The notes: generated by a model from the sequence alone, not told the origin. Numbered from the stretch's first letter, positions 10,506 to 23,831 are shown. The stretch: 64,000 nucleotides of DNA from Linepithema humile (GCF_040581485.1 NC_090133.1:22036139-22100138); one strand, 5' to 3'. Translations and numbers: made by a program.

Positions 10506-10560
<55 letters not shown>
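10494..10560. repeat. (TG)n microsatellite, about 33 units
   Basis: An uninterrupted GT/TG run at the end of the second duplication copy. The equivalent place in the first copy (10359-10366) has only four units, so the expansion took place after or during the duplication. It is likely to vary in length between individuals. Confidence 0.95.
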
Positions 10561-10561
<1 letters not shown>

Positions 10562-11262
10562 AAACTGCACGAAAGGCGTCCTTTCCGCCTTTCGCGGGGC
10601 GGCCTGTCACAACGATACTCGGTAATTTCGAATGATTCGTGGACGACGTCAGCGAGCATATCGCACCCCTTTCGCGAGAGGGCTTTCGTGTGCACGCTAG
10701 CCACTCCAACTCGTTACACACGATAATTAAACGACGCACGAGACCACCCGAGGAGCTAGGTGGCAGTTAGAACTTGGATGTTTAAGAGAAATCAAGTCGT
10801 TGTTAGAACTCTTATTGCGCTCGGGTCACATGCTTATCCTGATCGATCGACGCTAATCGCAAACAATCGCGATTAGCGACAACCCGTAATTAGTATGATT
10901 TTTCTTTATTTGCTATGATGCTAGATAACGTTATGATGGATATATTCAAGTGTGCGATCAGCAGTCTATAGGCGGGTGTAGCGCGTGTTTGCGCGGATCA
11001 TGGCGGCGGAGTCGCGATTGTTTGCTACTTCGCCAGGGTGAAATCGGTGCCGATCGTGGAGGCAGCGGTAGCTCGAGTGAGGCCGTCTGATTCGGCTCGC
11101 GTGCCGTCGAGTTTGGCGCAACGTCGCGCGTCAATCAAAACCGAGCTCTCGGGTAGCTGCTCCTATAGTAATGATCCCCGCACTCGATGTCGAGTCGATC
11201 TTACGTACATGGACGCTTGATAGCCTCTGTGATATACCCTTGAAGGGTGCCCAGGCTGCGAG

Positions 11263-11289
11263 TCGTCAGCCCAGTCAGCCCAGTCAGCC
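11263..11289. repeat. Short period-9 tandem repeat
   Basis: Nearly three copies of CAGTCAGCC. Small and without an assignable role. Confidence 0.7.
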
Positions 11290-11675
11290 AACTCGACCGG
11301 CGTTTGCCGGTTTTGTCGGGCGAGGAGCCATCTTTACACGCGTGCGGTCCGTTCGCGTGATGCACGCATGCCACCTCTTCTTTTCCTCGGTATTCCGCTT
11401 CTTCTTCTTCCTCCTCCCCCCCCCCCTTCGCGGGATCCGTCGCCTTTAGTTCTCTTCCTCGTACGTCTTCCGACGATCGCGGGGCGCCTTCTCGCCGCTC
11501 CGGTTTTACGTGCCACCGTTTACGCGCTTTTCCCTTTCGCGCACGGCTGCGTAAATGTAGGCTTACGGGATAAATACCGCGTGACTGAGAGATATCGATC
11601 GAGCGAGTTAGGGAATATAGCGGCGGAGTACCTAAGTTCTTGATAGTCTTCATAGTTATTGCTGACGATGCGAAA

Positions 11676-11726
11676 AAAGAGGGAGAGAAAGAGAGAGAAA
11701 GAGAGAAAGCGAGATCAAAGAGAAAG
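11676..11726. repeat. GA/GAAA-rich tract
   Basis: An imperfect purine run of GAGAGAAA units, typical of the microsatellites spread over this intron. Confidence 0.8.
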
Positions 11727-13791
11727 AAGGGATAACCGCGGATAATTATTATCGATCGCTGCGCGGACCTAAATTGGACGGTGATCCGCTTATCTAAGTT
11801 GCACGATTTGTGTGTAGTTTTACTTAAGGTTTCGTCGAGTTGAAAAGCGGATATCGTCTGAGTGTAGAATAACTGGCGATTGCGTGTCGTGCAGGTATGC
11901 TGCAAAAATGCGAACAACAACGTACGTGATTGTTGCAGAAAGCGTCTTGCGATATCGCGATGCGACGATTTTTTATTCTAAATCAACGAACTTGTCGGGC
12001 CATTAAGCTCGCGCGGGAATATGCACACAACGGCCGCAATTCGTCGGATCGTTTTTGGGATCAGCCGAAATTGCCCTTTCATTAACACGGCATCGCGATC
12101 TCGGGGAGCCGGCGAGGAGAACCGGCCCTGGACGGCACGCCATTTCTGCCGTAATCTCGTGAAGTGAATCATCCGATTCCATCTTCCTTCCTTCCTCTCC
12201 GCGATCCGAGCGATTTTGCATCAAATCAACGAAAGAGGAGGAGACGCACTCCTCCTCGTGCTCTCTTCGAGACGCCGGTTAACGATTGTCAAGTCATTTC
12301 TTTTTTACCATTTAAACTAAGTTTAACTTTTTAATCACGGCAGGCAACAGCTACACGCGAACAATGAATTTCTCGCGCGGTCGCGATTACCGGCGAGAGT
12401 CTCGCGTGCGTTCGACACAAAATGCTTCGCTTCGTAATTAATTTGTTTTTTCCCAGTGTCTCGAGGATTACCTCGCGTCAATGGTCGCGTCTAACCGGTT
12501 GCCATGCAAGTCTTTTAATTTGGCCGCTGTACGCGCCGCGCGCTTGAGATAATAGCGAATAATATGTAATTATATCATTGTTCAGAATTAGCTGCCAGAG
12601 CCGCGTTGTTGTTACACACAGTTCGGAGGCCCGCAAACGAGTAGCCGAGGTGTTATTAGCGCCTGACATTGATACATCCGACCACGTCGTGCAGTGGCGT
12701 GGATATCGCGTTATCCGCTCCGCTATATATCCGATTCATTCGTCGATCGCGCCGGCGACGATTTCGCAGGCAGGTGCTCGCCGTGTTTGTCGCCTTGATG
12801 AGGGGCCTGCGCGATAACGAATCACGATCGATGAACATGAATTAATTAGGGCGAATGCATGGCACGGTGAACGACCTGCGACACAATTCAACAATTTAGC
12901 TTGAATAAAAATATCATTATATTTAAATACGACTTATAAATTGTACACAAATGGAAGAAAATTGTTAATTTCGGTTTATCGCTAATTCACAGTTGTGCGA
13001 TCTTCTTAATATTCGATTCTTAATATTTCAAGAATAATTTTCAATCCAGATAGAATGGAACAAAACGATCCGTTCGGACGCTGAGAATCTTGACTGTTGC
13101 GCACGGCGAGCATCCACGAGCGAGCATAGGCATGTAATTACGCAGGATTCTGACTCTCGAAAGCGTTCGCTATTTATCAACGTCGCTCGTTATGGCATCT
13201 TCTCGGGGTAGAGCTAAAGCGGAGAAGACAATCGCGGGTGGCGCTCGGTTCGTTTTAATTGTTCAAATTCTGACAACGCTCGCAAGATGGAAATTCGCTT
13301 TTTATATTTATTTCTAGAAAATCAATTCTATTAAACACATCAATTCTATTTAAATCTCCCGTAATGTTACGATATATGATATTTACGACGACGTCGATTC
13401 CGATAAAAAGCAACGATCGAATCGCGCCGCGAATAAATTATAGGATGATTCTGCACGATCGTGGTGTTTTGTAATCAAAGTTATGCCCGCAAGCCGTTCA
13501 AATTGCCTCAATTACTAACTTTACGCTTTCGGTCGTGTCTCGCGCGATCGCACGTCAGATGGCGATTTCTTTTCAATCCGATCGTTCCGGGAGAGTTTGC
13601 ACGTCGAGCACGTAGCCGAATGCACTCGCGAGAAGACAGCGGCGGGGGTGGCGGATTCTCGCGCACGCGGTTGTCTCGGACGATTATTATCGCCTGACAC
13701 AGGCCATAAAGTACATTTTAATTCGCGCACATTGCGCGAGATAAGACCGACCGACTAGCTAACCGAGCACCGTGCGTGCTCGGCACGTACC

Positions 13792-13830
13792 GGGGTGGAG
13801 AGGGGGAGAGGGAGGGGAGGGGGAGAGGGA
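13792..13830. repeat. G-rich tract with several GGGG runs
   Basis: GGGG and GGGGG runs separated by A or GA. The pattern is compatible with G-quadruplex formation on the + strand, which only a biophysical test would show. Confidence 0.75.
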
Positions 13831-16488
13831 TGTACGATACGCCGCGCGCGATCGTGGGACAATCAGACTTGCAAAAACGGGACTTAATTGGGCCTTTAGC
13901 CGCACCGGAATGATGATTAATCGCAGAAGAGTCGGACGTAATCTGGGTACTATGAAGTACTCGAAAACGGGTACGCTAAGATAAATCGCAGGCATCTTCG
14001 AGGCATGGAATATGGACGGCTACGTGTACGCCTGGAAAACGATCGTAACTTAAGCACCTGCGAGCCGGCGAGTGTGTAATGCCACGCTGAATTATTTATC
14101 TATCGGCAGATGATAGATACCGAGCTCCGCGAGATGCGGCAAGAACCGTACGACGATTGGTGCGCGCGTCCTAAACGCATCCGAGTGTGTTGCCGTTAAC
14201 TTAATACGCGGTTTCGTCCCGCGCCAACCGCACGTATACAAACGTACGGAGAGCCCAGCTTCTCGTTGACGTCGATCGTATCTCACGCCGTTGCGAGGAG
14301 TTTAGACACCCGTTAACCGTGGAAATATCAAGTATTGTATAAACTCTCGGTCCCACGTGTTGGGAGAGATTTCATACACGCGATGTATCACGAGAATCTT
14401 TTGCTCGGCCGATTTCGGGATATGAATTGAGGAATGAGCGCACACGGGGATAGAAAAGCGGAGAAATTCCGCTCCGTCGTAGTAGAACGTTTTGTCGGCG
14501 CGCGGATATTTATTTCGCCGCTTATTCCCTCTTTCTCTCTTGATCGCGGTACTCTAAACGGACCCTACCATCTGCCCCTCTTTCCCGCGTTCGCTGCCCT
14601 TTTTTTCTCGTTTTTATTTCCCGCAGCGTGCGTAGACGAGGATACTCGGCCCGGCTTCGCGTCGCGGCTGGCGCGCGTCTCGCGTAGCGATTCGACCAGA
14701 ATAGAATAAATTTTGGACAGTTGAAATACATTTTTTCTTATTCTCGCCACGAATGGCAGGCAGGAATGATATTCAAGTAACAATTAAAATGCAAAACACC
14801 GTTTTAATTTCCATTCTGTTAAATTTACAAACATTAAAGTTTAAGATGCGTAAAGATGCATATCGTGATACGCGTGGCTGAAGCGCAAGTTTGCAGAAAT
14901 TCAACAATTGATTTCAACGAGATCTCTGATTTCGCAATCAATGCCCCCGCGTTCGGTGAACCGTGAAACGCAGCGATGAAGATGCGCGACGCGACGCGGC
15001 CGCGCATTTCAGTCCCTTAAAAAAGTCCGCAAACGAGCTGCCGCCGTTAATGAGGCGATATTTCAGTTTTTGAATAACTGACCTAGCCCGGGAGAGCCCA
15101 GGATACACGTCGAACCGGTTCCGAGAGCAGTCTCGGCCGCGTCTACCCGTGGAAACATATGTCTCAGCGGCAGCGCGGCCTCCCCTTCGGCCTTTGTCCG
15201 CTGCTTTGTACGCTCGCGCGCTCGTTCCCGATTTTATCGGCTCGGTACTCATAATTCGCGCGTTGCATGCGTATCTGCTCATCTGGCTTGGAGTCTTCCG
15301 CGCGCACCTATGTGGCCTTTCCCCTTTTCGCTGCTGCTTTTATCGGCCGCGCATACATCATCCGGTCGATTCAGTACCTAATGGCCGTTTCGGTCTCGGA
15401 CGTGTACCTTCGCTTCGATCGTCTCCTCCCCGCCGCCCCCGCCCTCCATTACCGAGTTTTCTTGTCGAATTTTATTTTGCTCGTACATCATGCGCGCGCA
15501 AGCACGCGCGGCTACCGTTTCCACCGTATCAGACTCGATGAAACATTTTTTTTCCTCGTATCATCGTGCTGCAGGATCGGAGATTGGCCGAGATCTGTTC
15601 GGCCTCGTCGAGGCGAGGACATATTTTTTCGTTCCGTAGCCCCGATCGTTCCTCATGTTAATGGGGCATTTCATCGGCCGAACGAGCCGAGAGGCCGTTC
15701 TGTTTCGCGACGAAAGGTTCGGACAAGTGGCAGGAACGGGGGGGGAAGAGCAGGGTGCCAGGCCGATCGAATGAGCTGCTTCGGGCAAACAAGAAGCCGT
15801 TGCAACGGCTGCCGTTCGGTATATACGCAACATAGTAGCGGTGGAGAACGAAAGGAAGAAAAGGCCGGGTGTATACGAGAGACACGGACGAAAGAGATTC
15901 ACTGCCGATCAGATATCGACGAATCGAAATGAAAACCAAACAAGCCCACCTCCCGCCGGCCCGATCCGCCCGACCTCGCGCCGTCGCGCCTCGCTCCATC
16001 GATAATTGATAGAATAAATTAAATCATTTGTCTTGGCGGGAAATTAAAAAGGTAATTTATATACGGAATAGCCGGGGCGTACCTGGCCGAGGCTCGGCCG
16101 GCCGAAAGAGAAAGAAAGAAAGACAAGCGAGCTACACCTACACACGCCGGTCCGTTCGTTTCCTCGTAGAGTATTAGACGGCGCGGAGGAAACCGTCCCG
16201 GGATGCATCATTCAGTATTTTACCGAATGGACTGCGAGAGAAGGAGAGGCGGATGCGAGACGGAGAGCGCTGGGACGAGACGGGAAGGGAGAGGAGGGGG
16301 AGGGATAAGAAAAGAGCGAGAACTATACGCGGTGGGTGCAATCGTTTTGTTTTTGGCTCGTCTTTCGATTTATTCCCCGCTGATGAATCAGGTGTGGCTT
16401 TTTCTCTTTCTCCCTCGACCGAGGGCGAGATTACTTTTGTGGGCGGGTCGCTTTCTGTCAGTGCCTCCGAGGTTACATTCAGGTATAA

Positions 16489-16518
16489 AGAGAGAGGAAG
16501 AGAGAGAGAGAGAGAGGG
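16489..16518. repeat. (GA)n tract
   Basis: A GA run of about 30 bases with one GGAA interruption. Confidence 0.85.
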
Positions 16519-17192
16519 ATTCTCTCGCGCTAACGTTCGGCTTGTCTCTACGTGGGCAACTCTTGTGTTCCGCCACTTCTTCTCCCAGCTTGTCTTCCTG
16601 ATTTGATGTAAATTGGAACACGAGAGCAGCGATGGTACTGATACCCTCTCGCGCGAGATGTATCAGATACTTTCAAGCGCACGTATCAATCTTCCGCGAT
16701 GTATCTCAGCGGCGCGAACACAATCTCGCGCGCGCGCGCAAAGCACCGGTTTTTCGGTATCGATTGCAAACTGAAAGTGAAATCGATCAAATATTAAGCG
16801 GGGCTCTCTTATTATCACGTTGTTGCAGATACAAAAGTCTTTTACCCGTCGTTTTAAATCGAAGGTTTTCGCGCGTGATGAAAAACGGAGTAGCGCAAAT
16901 AGAAAGGTTAACGAGGTCGACAAACGAATTCCTCCGCGTTCGCCTCCGAGTGCGCGATGTGGATCGCTTATTGAGAGGGAATAAATCCACGGTTCAACGA
17001 GGTCGTAAAACGCGGCCGAGCTGAGAACGAGGCCTCCTACGAGGGCCCCTCGACGGAGGCGGTCCCGGCGCTCACGTGTTTGAAATTACAATAAATATTG
17101 GGCGCCAATTAGAAGGGATGTTTTCACAGATGATACGCGCGCCTGATATATAACAGCCGCGCGTGTGCGTGCACTGCGGTATGCACGCGCGC

Positions 17193-17226
17193 GGGGGGAG
17201 GAGGAGGAGGGGGGAGGGGGGAGGGA
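17193..17226. repeat. G-rich tract
   Basis: Repeated GGAGG and GGGGG runs over 34 bases on the + strand; a potential quadruplex-forming sequence. Confidence 0.75.
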
Positions 17227-18251
17227 ATTGTATCGCTCGCGATCGTCGTCATCGTCATTACCATCGTCCTCAACACGCGGCGGCAACACCGAGCGCGGCG
17301 CCTACGATGATATTGGTTTAGGCGCATCACTCGCTGCGATTGCTAATAAATAACGAGCGGAGGGCCTCGAGAGCCGAGAGGGTATCGAAACGGTGCTGTG
17401 TGGTGGCTGCGATGGGGTGGGGACGATTGCTCGGCTTTAAGGAAGAGAAGGAAGGGCTACGGCGGGTACGGGATACGTGCAAGGAAGAGAACGAGGAGGG
17501 CCCTACTTTGACGAGCCGACGGTCGGCCATGGCCCGGCCGTCTGTTTTCTCAGGCAACAACAGAAAACGAAATATATGCGCGCGAAACGCAACACGCTCT
17601 CCACCTCTCTCGCTTTCTTCTCCGTCTTCCTCTACCCTTCCCCGCCCCTCTCATACCCTCTTCCCACTTCACTTCATCCTGCGCTCTCTGCTCCCCGTCC
17701 ATCCACCACGTCGCCGTCTTGTCTCTGTCTTACCTTCGCTACCACTCTATTGGGATGTAAAACGCGAACGGTGTCGGTCGTTAAATTTGTTTTCAGTCGG
17801 GGTTGCCTGAGAGGCGATAGGTGGATCGTCATGGGATATGATATCTCGTACGCGATTTCGACGCCGAATACTATTATTAACGGGTGATAAATATATCGGT
17901 AACGCGGTTAAAAAGTACAGACGATCAGATAAATTAATATAATTAACATGTAATTAAGTGACTATTAGTCGGCGCGATTTCCGACCGGTGTTTGAAGAAT
18001 TCTGTCGACGGGCGCTCGACGCACCTACGTCGTGGACGCACGACGACACGCGGACAGGTGTGAGAAGTGTTGGCGAAAGGTTGACGATGACTCGAAGCGG
18101 GAGCGAGAGAGCGAGATCGCACGAAAAGGGCCAGCAACAGGAGAAACAAAGGCCGGCCTCGAGAAGCGGCAGCGAAGGACGATTTGTTCGCGCCGCGGGA
18201 GTTCGGCTTAACGAAAATAAGCTAACTTCTCACATAATTCACTGGGGACTT

Positions 18252-18373
18252 GGTCCCGGGGCCCCGGAGCTCCTCCCTCCACCTCCTCCCTCACGAAACG
18301 AGCCGAACGAACGAATACAAATAGAAATCATTAATGGTTTTGTTTCCAGAGCTCAGTCCCCGGGGCCCCCGAG
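18252..18373. repeat. Pair of GC-rich palindromic motifs
   Basis: GTCCCGGGGCCCCGGAG (in 18253-18270) recurs as GTCCCCGGGGCCCCCGAG (in 18356-18373). Each core is palindromic, so the pair matches both as a direct and as an inverted repeat, and both carry a nearby GAGCTC. The 80 bases between them are unrelated. The pair could form a stem in RNA; its meaning is unknown. Confidence 0.6.
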
Positions 18374-18851
18374 CCAAGGCGGAACGATAATGATTCGTTA
18401 ATGATTGCCCGTGCCTACGTCGTCGCTACAAAATTCGATTCCTCGTTCGCGAGGTGGAAACGACTTTGTCTTGTCCGACCGCAAGTACAAACGCCGTGGC
18501 GATGGAACAATCGGGATTTCACGCGGATCGAGTAACATCGTCCCGACCGAAGCGCGGTGTATAACGGACGGGAAGGAAGTCGGCAGGTAGCTCGGACCCT
18601 TAAAAATACCGCGTCGTACATCATCGGCTTTTCAACGCGAATGTTCGAAAGTGGTTGAAACTAAGCGCGTGTCAAGCGATACCCACGTCCGCTCGGCCTT
18701 CGCGATAATTCTCTCATAAACAGATCCGTCCTCGTTTGTTACAGTCTCAATTTACCGCGTCCTTCAATATCGCGTTTATTTCTGTTTAATGGCTTCTCGC
18801 TAGCATCGAGTGTCACAATTTACACGAGAGCTTCTGGAAACTGATTTAAAG

Positions 18852-18867
18852 GAGAGAGAGAGAGAGA
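18852..18867. repeat. Short (GA)n run
   Basis: About eight GA units followed by AAAA. Confidence 0.8.
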
Positions 18868-20741
18868 AAAATAGAATGCTCCTAGATCGAAACATTTCGC
18901 ACGATAGTTGCAGGCCAGCTTTTCACTCTGACTTCTCCACTCTTGGATTCGAAAATGATCGCTGCATATCCGACATACGGCTCGGTGTTGGGGTCTACAT
19001 ACGTGAAAGCATTTCTTTCCCAGCAGTCGGGACAGCGTAGCGTCGTATCGATCAATGACAAAAATGTTTCGAACAATACGACCCCGTTTCTTTATTATAG
19101 TCATCAGTCATTCGGTATAAATATTAAATTCGCTAAAAAACTCGCCTCGACGGCTACGGGAGGTGGGGTCGAAATTGCACCGTCAGCCTGCGGCACAAAG
19201 AATCCATGAGAGAGCAGCTGACCGATATCGTCGATCGGGTAGGGGTGTGCCGATCTCGACGGATTCTGTACGATTTCAAATCGACTTTTGCGATTGCTAT
19301 CTGATAAAAAGGGATTGCGCATTGTCATGGAAGCTTAACTCTGAGTCAACTCAATTTTTATTCCATGCACTCGTTTTGCCATTCAACAATTAATTGTAAA
19401 CGTCGATTTTAATTTTAATTAATACATATTTTCTTAAAATATAGTTTTTCTCTCTACAAGCAATTATTCTCTTAAATATATATATATATTTTTTTATACA
19501 CGATTGTATTGTTGCGAGTGGTGAGTTGAAGATATTCGAGCATCTTGAAGAGTGTCGCTTTAATGTTAATAGTTTATTGTCGCATAATTATGCTCGCGAC
19601 GAACGGATTCAGCTTGTGCTTTCGCGAATGTCCTAATTACGGGGCGGCCGGAGTATGTCGACCGATCTCAGTGGCGAGGAGGACCCGTAAATTGCATCCA
19701 GAAGCAACGGTCGCGTCTCCTTCGCACCGCCGAGTCCTCTCGAGGCAGGGGAATCATTGTGGCCGCTAGGAACAAAAGGAATTTCAAAAGAAGTAGCCGA
19801 GGGAGCCCATTGTCGTGGGAAGCGGCCGTTTAGCGTTCGGTAATGAAGAACATGAGGGAGAAAAAGAGAGAAGGAGCGGGAGAGAGGGAGGGAGGGAGGG
19901 AGAAGGCGCGGAGAGTGCCCTGGGAGGAAACAACGAACGTGTCCGGGCTGCAACTAAACGCGCGCCTCGTTCGAGCACCTACGAGAGGAGCACTTCGGGA
20001 AGGATAGCAGGATACCGGCTGTTCTCTCTCGTCTCGGCTAGACAATGCGTCCGATCCTCGCAACAGCTTTGTAATTATGAACGCGACAGAATGGATCGCA
20101 CACTGTTGGATCGAGAAATTCTTTTTCTCAGCTTTGTATAGAACAATCTTGATATTCAATCCCGTAACAAAATCTCGAACGCTACTCTTGAAACGTGCGA
20201 TTCTTATTAAAATCTTCAAACTGATTTGCTTGCTGAGACGCGACGATCATTTATAACAATTGTATCTTTGCACAGTCTATGTTCAAAAAAAATATTAGTG
20301 TTGTGTAATAAAAATGCGCAACGCGAGATATTTGAAAAGATTAGGTTTTTTTAAAATATTTTACGAGTGCTCGAATCGATGAACAGAGGAATTTCCCGAC
20401 GCGTTTCTTCCGCGACGCGATGCATGCACGCGTGTCTGCGTCCTCGATAACCAGGATTTCACGGCGGCCGATGATGGCGGGAGCACATTGAAACTGACCT
20501 CGCTCGAGAAAACGGTGCGCTGTAATCGTTTCAGATAGAAAACAGGAAGCGCGAGCGTCTTGATCGACGAGCGAGCGGGCGAATGTGCCTAGTAGGCGTC
20601 TAGCGCTAGGTAACGCGCGCTAAATAATCGCTTCTGTAAGCATAAGCAAGCACAATGCTACTCGGCATTAATTAACGTACAAATTAGCATCGCCGGGGTT
20701 AGCGAACAGCAGTGATTACGTTTTAATGATACCAACCGTTT

Positions 20742-20749
20742 CAGCAGCA

Positions 20750-20798
<49 letters not shown>
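20742..20798. repeat. (CAG)3(CGG)16 trinucleotide run
   Basis: Three CAG/GCA triplets followed by 16 uninterrupted CGG units. The + strand frame reads as polyalanine preceded by MIPTVS. Vertebrate DACH1 also has a polyalanine run, but the flanking residues do not match, a stop lies just upstream, and no splice signals frame it. I read it as a microsatellite, not a dac exon. Confidence 0.85.
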
Positions 20799-20799
<1 letters not shown>

Positions 20800-23700
20800 T
20801 GCAATTCTTCTAGTTGTTGGCAGTGCGTCGAGCAGGATACTCGAGGATTGCCTATCTCTCTCTGTTCCACACCTTTTTTCATATTCATGCAACGCAACTT
20901 TTGTCTTTCTCTCTTCCACTCTGTCTCTCATGCGCTCGCTTTCCCTCCGAGAGACAGCGCTAGCAATTTGAAGGCATCGAACCGCTGCCATGAAAACAGT
21001 TCTATACATAAAATTCTTTTGAAAGCCGCCGCACACAGAGCTGCGAGTTCTCTCTTTTTAGCTGTTGTTTTACATCCCTTCATCACAATTATCGTACTGC
21101 CATGTTCACTCGGCGTATCTCTTATCTGAGATTTCGTCTGTCCGTCGCAGTGTCTTTCTGAAACGGCAGCGAATGTATCATTATGCCGCTCGTTAGTTGT
21201 TACACTCCTATCTCGGAGTCCAGGTATCTCTGCGCGTGTTAGTGTTTTTCCTCTGCGGTTGTGAAATATCACGGAAACGCTGCCGGCGGCCAGTTCAGTT
21301 TCACCGTAGACGCATGTCGACGTGAACGCTAATTGCGCTAATTCGCATGTAGCGCAATCGTATCGTTATTTCGAATCGTCGGTGAATGCATTCGCCGTCG
21401 CGATCACTGCCGCTCTTCTTTTTTTTTTTAAATGTTCGAGTTCTTTTTTTAATTTTGCGGAAGCTTCAGGCTCTCGGTTTTTATCACAGATCCTCTCTCA
21501 GTGCGAACGTTACATTGCGATAATTTAAAGGCGTGTCCTTCCTATTCCTTCAGTCACGCTCTTGCGCGCGTAACATACCAATACGTTCGCGGCACGTGGT
21601 GCACGCAAGACGTTTCGCACGGTGCGGCCGAACGCGTGAAATCGACGCGAATACGTCGCGAGACACATTCAATATCTAATTACACACTTGCCTCGAGTTA
21701 AGACTTTGTATCTAACGCTCGTTGATTTTTGATTGGCACTGAGTGCGCTGTTTTAGATAGCACTGCCTGATACATCTGTCATGCTTTGTAATTATTTTCA
21801 TAATATATTAAGCCAATTTATTTTTCCCCACGTTAGAAACTTGTAATGAAGTCGTAATAGAAAAAGCGCACACACCAGTACACAGACGTAAGAACTTCAC
21901 GTTAATGGCGTTGGTAATCACAGTAGCGTGTGAATAACGCGAATATTTCTTGAATTTAATAGTCATTTAACTGATAACAAGTGCTACCGTGCGAGCAACG
22001 CCAAAGTGCGCCTTATTCCGGAATCTCTGCGCATTCTTAATTAGTTTTCTCGCCCTCGACATTGTAATGCGCCTAGCGGGGTCATTAATACGCGAGTCGT
22101 TAATACGGCCAGTCTGGAGCGCATTAGCGTTACGCGTGCACTCTTTAAGCTTTCATGCGTTTAAGCATTAGCATACGCTCATATATAACGCCGATGCATC
22201 TTGGCCGCTGCGCAAAAGAACCTAACCTAACCGTGGGTGATGTATAAAAAAAACTAGATATTATTTTTTTTTTTTCCAATTCTATGTTTTCTTATCTTTT
22301 TCAAAGTTTCGCTCGGTAGATATCGCGCTACGCTATACGCTGTTCCGTAATGTCACGAGTAGTGCCGCGAGGGAATTCAGCTTTACCGGAGTATCGATCG
22401 CGCTGTTGGCAAATCGGAGCGTCAAATGTCGAATGGCGAGAGAGCTCGGCTTTTCACTTTAAACCTCGCACGACAATAATGGACCTCGCGATCGTGCGCG
22501 GGGCTGCTCGCGGGGCGCTTCAATTATTCAACAACTAGATCCTAGACGCTGGAATCGCGAGGCGTTACGCGGCATGCGTTCCCCTTTCGCCCTGGCGCGC
22601 TCCGAACTCGTTTCCTTCCTTCCTTGCCCGCTCTTGCTTCTCGTCGTCTCGAACAGCTCGTACATTCATCTGCCGCGATCTCTCCGCCTTTCACGTCTGA
22701 GAGGATTCTTACATGATAATTAACGATTGCATTATTTCTCGTTTGAGTTTTTTTCCACTTTCGATTGGACGATATGACGTCTCGGATGTGCGGCCGAGTG
22801 AGACTCGCATGCGGCGAACCTGTTTGTCACCGCAACGCGATGACGGGTACGCGCCTTCACGCAGAACGCCGGAATCGCGTGTCGGCAATATTACGCTATA
22901 TATGCATTATGTATGGGTCGCGTCGCTCCTCCGCGCCGCTTAACGTGCACGAAACGACGTACGAAATGCGTCGCGATGCTGGCGTTTACGCCCGTGAATC
23001 TATCGCTCCTTTGGGTAACGAACGATGATCGTTATTTCCGTTAGAACGCCGCCTTGATGCATCGTTACAATGAAAATAAAAAAAAATGCAAATAATTAGA
23101 GGTAACAATGTTAATAAGGCTAAAAGAAAATTAATAACTTGAGAATTAGCGTCGCGTCACTAATGATGATTAGCCGTGTAATTTCGTCAACGCGCGAGAG
23201 AAGGAAAAATCTTCCGCCAGCCGGTGCTGAATAAATCGTTCGTGGTTATACGTGCTTTTCCCACTTACATCCATCCGTGTACATGCCTCTCAAGATCTTA
23301 AGCGCAACGGAGCCTGGGAGTTATGGTAACCGTAAATAATCCCACGGGCACGGTAATGGCAATATCTGAGCGCGCGTATCGTGATTGCGCGCGACGCGCA
23401 GCTATTTGCTCGCGCCGCGCGACTCTTCGACTCCGGACTTCAGATGGACATTGTATTATTACGGGCATTTCTTTTTTTTTCCAACGAGCGCACAGCGCCG
23501 GATATTTATCGGCAATCGCATTTTTTCGCATTGATCATAGCGAGCGGGCTGCCGGCTACAGAGATTGAGAATGCGCGTCGCGGATACCGTATGTGCTCCA
23601 CGTTAATAACACACGCCTCCTTCGATTCCGTTCGCTTCAACACGTTCCTTAAGAAATTAGAGTCCTCTTCCCATCGTATCGCTTTTAATCTTTATTCGAG

Positions 23701-23829
23701 CAACGTGCTGCACTCGTCATAAATTTGCTCTGTAACTAAAATTGCCCTGTAAAACACACGTTTCTCGTAGAACATCAAGTTTGATAAAATTCTATGCAAT
23801 CTTTAATTATCTAATAAGAGATATATTTA
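20799..23829. other. Non-coding stretch
   Basis: No gene is supported. It contains T runs at about 21417-21429 and 22264-22276 and a short CCTAA repeat at 22219-22232 resembling the insect telomere unit. Open frames of 60-114 codons show no similarity that I recognise. Confidence 0.6.
22219..22232. repeat. Short telomere-like CCTAA repeat
   Basis: AACCTAACCTAACC, just over two units of the insect telomeric repeat (TTAGG)n read on the other strand. It is too short to claim a telomeric origin. Confidence 0.4.
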
Positions 23830-23831
23830 TA

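Larger units (their letters stand above)
10561..16488. other. Non-coding stretch
   Basis: No gene is supported. It holds a period-9 CAGTCAGCC repeat at 11263-11289, a ten-C run at about 11416-11425, a GA-rich run at 11676-11726 and a G-rich tract at 13792-13830. The 239-codon minus-strand frame at 11201-11920 is composed of Ser/Leu- and Arg/Glu-rich filler coming from those tracts. The 221-codon frame at 15267-15932 also lacks any domain. Confidence 0.6.
16519..20741. other. Non-coding stretch
   Basis: No gene is supported. It contains a G-rich tract, a paired GC palindrome (both listed), a GA run at 18852-18867, a TA run at about 19478-19490 and a purine-rich run at 19857-19905. Open frames such as 17340-17810 are rich in Ser, Arg and Pro and show no domain. 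Confidence 0.6.

Noticed and set aside
11201..11920. 239-codon minus-strand frame
   Set aside because: It consists of Ser/Leu/Phe- and Arg/Glu/Gly-rich stretches arising from GA and poly-C tracts; no domain, no splice-bounded exon.
20726..20971. Polyalanine frame as a possible dac exon 2 (DACH1 has a polyalanine run)
   Set aside because: The flanks do not match the RPGRPPKR or KKIKLE regions, a stop lies immediately upstream, and the run is a pure CGG microsatellite.
22219..22232. Interstitial telomere insertion
   Set aside because: Only about two and a half CCTAA units are present, which is expected by chance in AT-rich insect DNA.
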